Positions 63,596 to 64,000 of a stretch of DNA of 64,000 bases are shown piece after piece (within the stretch, counting starts at the first letter, position 1; the number at the start of each line of letters is the position of its first letter). The stretch comes from Pseudomonadota bacterium (lineage in GTDB: Bacteria > Pseudomonadota > Alphaproteobacteria > Azospirillales > Azospirillaceae), in contig JAFAFA010000101.1 of the NCBI GenBank assembly GCA_023423695.1, positions 9,590 through 73,589 of the forward strand. The letters run 5' to 3'. The position numbers were made by a program, and so were the translations under genes. The notes under the pieces were generated by a model. It made no database searches. It was not told the origin of the DNA and saw nothing but the letters and a program-made list of their open reading frames with translations.

Positions 63596-64000
63596 ATGCG
63601 CACGCTTGCCAGACTGATGACCGCCACCCTGCCCGTCGTCGTGGCGCTGTCGGTCGCGGCACCCGCGCTGGCCGAGCCGGTGGTGCTCAGGATCGAGGCC
63701 AAGCGCGGCGTCGAGAGCGAGGCGGCGATCGCGGCCTGGGCCGGCCGGTTCCCGAATGTCGTGGCGTTTCAACTGCCTGGTGGCTGGACCGGCATCGGCC
63801 TCGGCCCGATGGAGCGCACCGCCGCCGAGGCCGAGATGGCGCGGCTGAAGGCGGCGGGCGAGATCCCCGGCGACAGTTTCATCGCCCCTGCGCCGGCCGA
63901 GATCGTGGCCGCGGCGGCGCCCGACGCGGGTGCGGCTCCGGCTGAGTCCGGGGCGGCCGAGGGGATGGCGGCGGGGAGTCCGGCGGCGGGTACGTCGACC
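63596..64000 (+). CDS. Exported protein with SPOR-like start (C terminus outside window)
   Basis: N-terminal 135 residues of a secreted protein that runs off the window. Residues 1-26 form a signal peptide ending ALA before [10 protein letters not shown]. Residues 27-95 ([20 protein letters not shown], then [20 protein letters not shown] and IPGDSFIAP) read like a SPOR-type alpha/beta fold that in other proteins binds denuded peptidoglycan. After that comes a low-complexity Ala/Gly/Glu linker, so further domains should follow to the right. Family not certain. Confidence 0.65.
   Translation, partial: MRTLARLMTATLPVVVALSVAAPALAEPVVLRIEAKRGVESEAAIAAWAGRFPNVVAFQLPGGWTGIGLGPMERTAAEAEMARLKAAGEIPGDSFIAPAPAEIVAAAAPDAGAAPAESGAAEGMAAGSPAAGTST

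Overview
This 64 kb window is high-GC chromosomal or replicon DNA from an alphaproteobacterium, most like Azospirillum and other Rhodospirillales. The grounds are the CtrA-degradation regulator RcdA, the phaR / phaC / phaA / phaB polyhydroxybutyrate (PHB) cluster, an alphaproteobacterial GltX, an Hsp20 gene behind a ROSE-type RNA thermometer, two HAMP chemoreceptors and an ammonium transporter. The genus is an inference from protein character; no database search was possible.

Layout. (1) About 1-7,700 is a lower-GC mobile element. It carries a phage-type tyrosine integrase (cut by the window edge), a modular repeat protein, several phage-like small genes including a Bro-N antirepressor and a second antirepressor-like gene, a serine resolvase with a res-like array of inverted sites, and an HNH/AP2-like protein. 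No structural phage genes are visible. (2) 7,960-16,670 is core DNA: a PDC-like periplasmic protein behind two abutting palindromes, hsp20 with its thermometer, rcdA, rpmE, an ABC exporter, an ABC-2 permease, mepA and a methyltransferase. (3) 16,810-19,410 holds tRNA-Leu(CAG), tRNA-Ala(GGC), an unknown gene, a glutathionylspermidine-synthase-like gene and a small unknown gene. (4) 19,600-24,280 is the PHB locus: phaR diverges from a PhaE-like gene that overlaps phaC out of frame, followed by phaA and phaB. (5) 24,410-29,990 has a ParDE toxin-antitoxin pair, a UbiD-family decarboxylase, a four-gene reverse operon (thioredoxin/TPR chaperone, Lon-substrate-domain protein, Trm112-like, DUF971), a prolyl-tRNA editing-domain protein and tRNA-Gly(GCC). 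(6) 30,690-41,100 has an RraA-like/AEC transporter pair between AT-rich spacers, two chemoreceptors, an EpmC-like metalloprotein and a lipid-linked glycosyltransferase pair. (7) 41,280-53,630 has a penicillin-binding-type serine hydrolase, an apparently non-catalytic NAD synthetase paralogue, a proteasome-fold Ntn-hydrolase, elbB, gltX-cysS, a DoxX protein, a CheC-like/receiver pair and a PIN protein. (8) 53,800-64,000 is housekeeping: DedA, purQ-purL, amtB, pmbA, glyQ-glyS and the start of an exported protein.

The genes form several working units. PhaA, PhaB and PhaC convert acetyl-CoA to PHB, with PhaR as the likely regulator. PurQ and PurL together form FGAM synthetase. GlyQ and GlyS form the tetrameric glycyl-tRNA synthetase. 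The CheC-like phosphatase and receiver, and the GT2 and GT39 proteins, are encoded as overlapping pairs.

The observations most worth a second look are the NAD-synthetase paralogue whose glutaminase triad is gone (44,343-45,998), the proteasome-like Ntn-hydrolase with exact Thr1/Asp17/Lys33 spacing (46,414-46,983), the roughly 280-nt out-of-frame overlap between the PhaE-like gene and phaC, two abutting palindromes at 8,669-8,700, the res-like site at 5,907-6,036 and a fold-back repeat present in two copies.
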